From: Chlamydiota bacterium
GTDB taxonomy: Bacteria; Chlamydiota; Chlamydiia; Chlamydiales; Criblamydiaceae
Assembly: GCA_021772365.1 (NCBI GenBank)
Contig: JAJFMC010000421.1
Coordinates: 1-8,796 of the forward strand
Reading direction: 5' to 3'
Length of the DNA stretch: 8,796 nt
The notes under the pieces are model-generated. The model did no database searches, was not told where the DNA came from, and saw only the letters and a program-made list of their open reading frames with translations. The position numbers were made by a program, and so were the translations under genes. Position 1 is the first letter of the stretch, and every line of letters begins with the position of its first letter. Positions 6,956 to 8,796 of this stretch are shown here, piece after piece.

Positions 6956-6978
6956 GTAAGACTTCAATTTGGAGACAA
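6949..6978 (-). promoter_or_regulatory. Leftward promoter candidate without an obvious gene
   Basis: On the minus strand TTGTCT (6978-6973) is followed after 18 bases by TACAAT (6954-6949). Both hexamers are identical to those upstream of the MoxR-type ATPase gene. Transcription would start near 6942 and run left through the ATCCT repeat. No coding frame with a plausible ribosome site follows, so it may drive a small RNA, be a relic of an inserted element, or be chance in AT-rich DNA. Confidence 0.35.
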
Positions 6979-7020
6979 AACTGGCAGGAAATGAAAGGGC
7001 TAAAAATAGGTCACCTTTTC

Positions 7021-7050
7021 AAGTTTGTGCCATTCCAAGTATAGCCCCTT
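7021..7050 (-). repeat. Right arm of the 30-bp imperfect inverted repeat
   Basis: Partner of 6631-6660. The plus strand shows the core AGTTTGTGCCAT (7022-7033) and then AGCCCCT at 7043-7049. The two arms bound about 420 bp without a transposase frame, the layout of a miniature inverted-repeat element or a decayed insertion sequence. I could not find a target-site duplication on the flanks. Two copies of a regulatory element in opposite orientation is the alternative. Confidence 0.6.
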
Positions 7051-7090
7051 CCAATCGGGGTCTTAGGTCCCCATATTTAATGGCCTGAGC

Positions 7091-7120
7091 AAAAAAAGTT
7101 TTCAACCTGATCGCTCAGTT
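7091..7120 (-). terminator. Weak terminator candidate after the ubiquitin-like gene
   Basis: Reading leftward, about 33 bases past the stop codon, CTGA-GCGA-TCAG forms a small GNRA-loop hairpin, extendable by two A-T pairs around a bulged G, and a run of seven T (7097-7091) follows a few bases later. The longer arms CTGAGC and GCTCAG (7118-7113 and 7090-7085) can pair as an alternative that encloses the T-run. The stem is weak, so termination here is only suggested. Confidence 0.3.
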
Positions 7121-7152
7121 TTGATTGATTTCCTGTCGAGTCAGTGTGGAAT

Positions 7153-7416
7153 TTATTTTATAACAACTGCAAATAGGGTGGCTACTCTTGAAAAATTAAT
7201 TCCTAAATCACCCATTTTCCCCGTAAGCTCTGTGTCTGCATAAATAATTCTAAGGTTTTCGGGAGCCATTTCAAGTTTAAAAGTTTTGATAACCCTCTCT
7301 TTAAAAAGTCTAACTGAATCATTTGTATTATACTCGATAGCACGACATGATCTATCAGAAAGAAAACTGACGTGGACAAGACCATTAGAACTTAGATTTT
7401 GAGTGTTGATACTCAT
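7153..7416 (-). CDS. Ubiquitin-like (beta-grasp) protein without C-terminal di-glycine
   Basis: An 87-residue protein whose residues 14-87 align with ubiquitin from about Gln2 to Leu73. DSVRLFKERV (33-42) matches ubiquitin 21-30 including the buried Lys27 (Lys39 here). PENLRIIYADTEL (52-64) matches 38-50, keeping Arg42 and Ile44 (Arg56, Ile58). MGDLGI (68-73) matches 56-61, and TLFAVVIK (80-87) matches 66-73. The chain ends where ubiquitin continues with Arg-Gly-Gly, so conjugation by the usual mechanism is not possible as encoded. Lys48 and Lys63 equivalents are Thr62 and Phe75. No signal peptide or membrane segment is present. I start at ATG 7416 because AGAGG lies 6 bases upstream; an ATG at 7467 would add 17 residues but falls in the promoter. 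YukD/EsaB-like proteins are an alternative, though the match to eukaryotic ubiquitin and the parkin Ubl domain is closer. Function is unknown: host mimic, orphan modifier or scaffold. Confidence 0.8.
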   Translation of the reverse strand: MSINTQNLSSNGLVHVSFLSDRSCRAIEYNTNDSVRLFKERVIKTFKLEMAPENLRIIYADTELTGKMGDLGINFSRVATLFAVVIK

Positions 7417-7457
7417 TTTCCACCTCTTTATTTTATTGGTAATAAATAATATAAAAA

Positions 7458-7487
7458 ATTGTATCATATAATAAGATTAAATATCAA
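7458..7487 (-). promoter_or_regulatory. Promoter of the ubiquitin-like gene
   Basis: On the minus strand TTGATA (7487-7482) is followed after 18 bases by TACAAT (7463-7458); each hexamer matches the sigma-70 consensus at 5 of 6 positions. Transcription would start near 7451, giving a leader of about 35 nt with the AGAGG ribosome site just before ATG 7416. This excludes the longer start at 7467 and shows the gene is set up for housekeeping-type transcription. Confidence 0.6.
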
Positions 7488-7672
7488 TATTTTTGTGTTC
7501 ATTTCAATGGGCTCTAGTACTTTCTTGCCGGGTATTGTCGATATTTGTTAAAAAAAAACGTCAAAAAACTGGATTTGCTTATGAGATGTAGGTGTAATTG
7601 GTTATTTGTGGACATTCGCTTCCTTCTATTACTTATGAAATATACCTATTTTTTCTTTAGCTGGATTTAATG

Positions 7673-7701
7673 TTGACTTTAAATCTAACAAAGTGTTATT
7701 G
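7673..7701 (+). promoter_or_regulatory. Weak promoter candidate for the right-edge unknown gene
   Basis: TTGACT (7673-7678) is close to the -35 consensus, but the -10 region is not convincing: TGTTAT at 7694 requires a 15-base spacer and TTATTG at 7696 has the right spacing but a poor sequence. It lies about 42-70 bases before ATG 7743, a sensible distance. Confidence 0.3.
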
Positions 7702-7742
7702 TTTATTAACTTAATTTAATTTTTCAAGGGAATATAAGTAAA

Positions 7743-8796
7743 ATGAGAACAATAAATTCATCATCAAATGATATACATGATCAGATACAAACAGTAAATG
7801 AGCTCCAACGTATTCATCCCGAGAACAAACTTAATGTATGGATGCCTCTCTGTACTATCCAGACCATGAAAGTTTGGGTGCAAGGATCTGTTGAAGACAA
7901 ACACTGGAACGTGTCAAAGAGTGAGCAAGAAGTTATTTTCAAAGAAAAAGTTCAGAAACTGTTTGACGATCAAAATACCTTCAGAAAGAAATATTATAAA
8001 CGCGCAGACACATTTATCAAACCAGTTGGTTTTACGATGGATGCGAAACAGTATCTTTTCTACTGTATCAGAGAGGTCGTTAAAGAACTCTCTTTAAATA
8101 TGAATGATGACTCAGAAATCCAGGAAAAGCTTCAACAATTTAGGCGGAATTTCGTTCAAATTCGCTACAAAAGTGGTGATCATAAAATAAACCTAAGTAA
8201 TAGTATTGGATTTATAGACGAGCTCCTTGATACTTTTCATCTTATTGGGCAAGATAGCTATGCTATCCATCTGAAGCCATATTTACAGCTCTGTTCGGAT
8301 TTAATTCAATGTGAAGACCTTCTGGAATTTAGCATCCCGAATTTATTCTCCAAGACAAACATCACTCGGACCAGACTCTCCGCAAAAATATTGACTGAGG
8401 GGTATTATTATTCCGCACAGTTAATGATCCAAGAATCAGATAGAATTTTATCTCACGTACAAAATGAGCTTGAACACTTTTTAAGTAAAAAGAAAAATGT
8501 TTTACAGTTCTCTCAACAGCTTAATGATTTGCTTGCCAAGAAGAAAGATATCATAATGAAATTGAGTGAGGAATTGTGTTTTCGGAACCCAAAAGATATT
8601 TCCCTTGCAGGAAAGAAGTTGGTTTTACTTAATAATGAGGCTTTTTACTTGACTAAACCGTTTCACCTTATGGAAAAAGAGCGAACTATTAGTAATAATC
8701 GCGGACATGTAAACATTTTAAATATAATGCTGAAGATTGCTAGGGAATCTTATCAAGATAAAAAAGAACTAGTAGATTGGGATCAGCTAGTACAAG
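7743..8796 (+). CDS. Large hypothetical protein, N-terminal 351 residues (cut by window edge)
   Basis: The frame is open from ATG 7743 to the window end without a stop, 351 codons plus one base. An in-frame TAA at 7707 and no earlier ATG fix the start; AAGGG lies 12 bases upstream, rather far. I do not recognise the protein. It has no signal peptide, membrane segment or nucleotide-binding motif in the visible part. The N-terminus is polar with a Ser-rich patch (6-8), followed by mixed helical sequence, and residues about 225-280 are Lys/Glu/Gln/Leu-rich and look like a helical coiled-coil hairpin. The composition is Lys-, Asn- and Ile-rich, fitting the AT-rich right side of the window and unlike the transport genes, which suggests an accessory or transferred gene. 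It is divergent from the ubiquitin-like gene and could share control with it. Catalytic domains may lie past the edge. Confidence 0.8.
   Translation, partial: MRTINSSSNDIHDQIQTVNELQRIHPENKLNVWMPLCTIQTMKVWVQGSVEDKHWNVSKSEQEVIFKEKVQKLFDDQNTFRKKYYKRADTFIKPVGFTMDAKQYLFYCIREVVKELSLNMNDDSEIQEKLQQFRRNFVQIRYKSGDHKINLSNSIGFIDELLDTFHLIGQDSYAIHLKPYLQLCSDLIQCEDLLEFSIPNLFSKTNITRTRLSAKILTEGYYYSAQLMIQESDRILSHVQNELEHFLSKKKNVLQFSQQLNDLLAKKKDIIMKLSEELCFRNPKDISLAGKKLVLLNNEAFYLTKPFHLMEKERTISNNRGHVNILNIMLKIARESYQDKKELVDWDQLVQ

Larger units (their letters stand above)
6622..7152. other. Gene-free stretch with repeats, palindromes and an orphan promoter
   Basis: These 531 bases lie between the 3' end of the M50-HlyD gene and the 3' end of the ubiquitin-like gene. 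I find no credible coding frame on either strand; open frames are short and lack family features or good ribosome sites. The stretch holds a pair of imperfect inverted repeats (6631-6660 and 7021-7050), a perfect small palindrome TTTACA-CTC-TGTAAA (6677-6691), an ATCCT tandem repeat (6835-6889), a second palindrome (6940-6955) overlapping a leftward promoter (6949-6978), and a weak hairpin after the ubiquitin-like gene. I see no good terminator for the M50-HlyD gene here. Confidence 0.7.
7417..7742. other. AT-rich divergent intergenic region
   Basis: These 326 bases separate the leftward ubiquitin-like gene from the rightward unknown gene. The leftward promoter at 7458-7487 is good. For the rightward gene, TTGACT (7673-7678) is a 5-of-6 match to a -35 box, but the best -10 candidates (TGTTAT at 7694-7699 with a 15-base spacer, or TTATTG at 7696-7701 with 17) are poor. 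A run of nine A residues lies near 7550-7558. I see no gene, RNA or clear repeat in the rest. Confidence 0.6.

Noticed and set aside
7025..7045. Sigma-54 promoter in the TGGCAC words of the inverted repeats
   Set aside because: TGGCAC is present in both arms, but the following element (CTTGA or CTGCT) is one to two bases off the required -24/-12 spacing and lacks a clear TTGC.
7041..7072. Terminator hairpin from the CCCC and GGGG blocks
   Set aside because: Stems are only 4 bp, mutually exclusive, and no T-run follows.
7153..7467. Longer 104-residue version of the ubiquitin-like protein starting at 7467
   Set aside because: Its ATG lies within the predicted promoter, it lacks a ribosome site, and the extra 17 residues are outside the ubiquitin alignment. 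ATG 7416 has AGAGG six bases upstream.
7891..8097. Rightward 68-codon open frame
   Set aside because: It lies in an alternative frame within the long open frame starting at 7743, which is continuous and better protein-like.

Overview
The window looks like chromosomal DNA of a Gram-negative bacterium. It encodes an outer-membrane efflux lipoprotein, a signal-peptide-bearing periplasmic adaptor and a membrane protein fusing an M50 metalloprotease to an HlyD-like domain. From memory, cassettes of this kind (TolC-like, HlyD, GAF-HlyD, M50-HlyD) are typical of the PVC group (Planctomycetes, Verrucomicrobia, Lentisphaerae, Chlamydiae) and some relatives. The assignment is an inference; there is no rRNA or marker gene to confirm it. 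By eye the left part is of moderate GC and the right part (about 7150 to the end) is clearly more AT-rich and looks accessory.

Layout. (1) 1-495, minus: the first 165 residues of a MoxR-type AAA+ ATPase, cut by the window edge, with its own predicted promoter. (2) 572-4253, minus: a tightly packed operon transcribed right to left: outer-membrane factor lipoprotein (2736-4253), periplasmic adaptor (1936-2736) and a GAF-like/HlyD fusion adaptor (572-1939). The junctions overlap by 1 and 4 bases. (3) 4254-4494: a divergent control region with a strong dyad symmetry. (4) 4495-6621, plus: a 708-residue PqqD-like/M50 protease/HlyD fusion with an intact zinc site. (5) 6622-7152: a gene-free stretch holding a pair of imperfect 30-bp inverted repeats about 420 bp apart, a short ATCCT tandem repeat, two palindromes and a leftward promoter with no obvious gene. 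(6) 7153-7416, minus: an 87-residue ubiquitin-like protein with a good promoter and Shine-Dalgarno sequence. (7) 7417-7742: an AT-rich divergent control region. (8) 7743-8796, plus: the first 351 residues of a large, mainly helical protein I do not recognise, running off the right edge.

How the genes fit together. The three minus-strand transport genes and the divergent M50-HlyD gene form one envelope export or processing cassette: outer-membrane channel, periplasmic adaptors, and an inner-membrane protein with a possible protease site. No ABC, RND or MFS pump is present, so the energy source and substrate are not visible here. MoxR ATPases act as chaperones for assembling other complexes and may serve this cassette or the genes beyond the left edge.

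The most unusual item is the ubiquitin-like protein. Its beta-grasp sequence follows eukaryotic ubiquitin almost end to end but stops before the di-glycine tail, and no E1, E2 or deubiquitinase gene is visible beside it. Its only close partner in the window is the divergent unknown protein.
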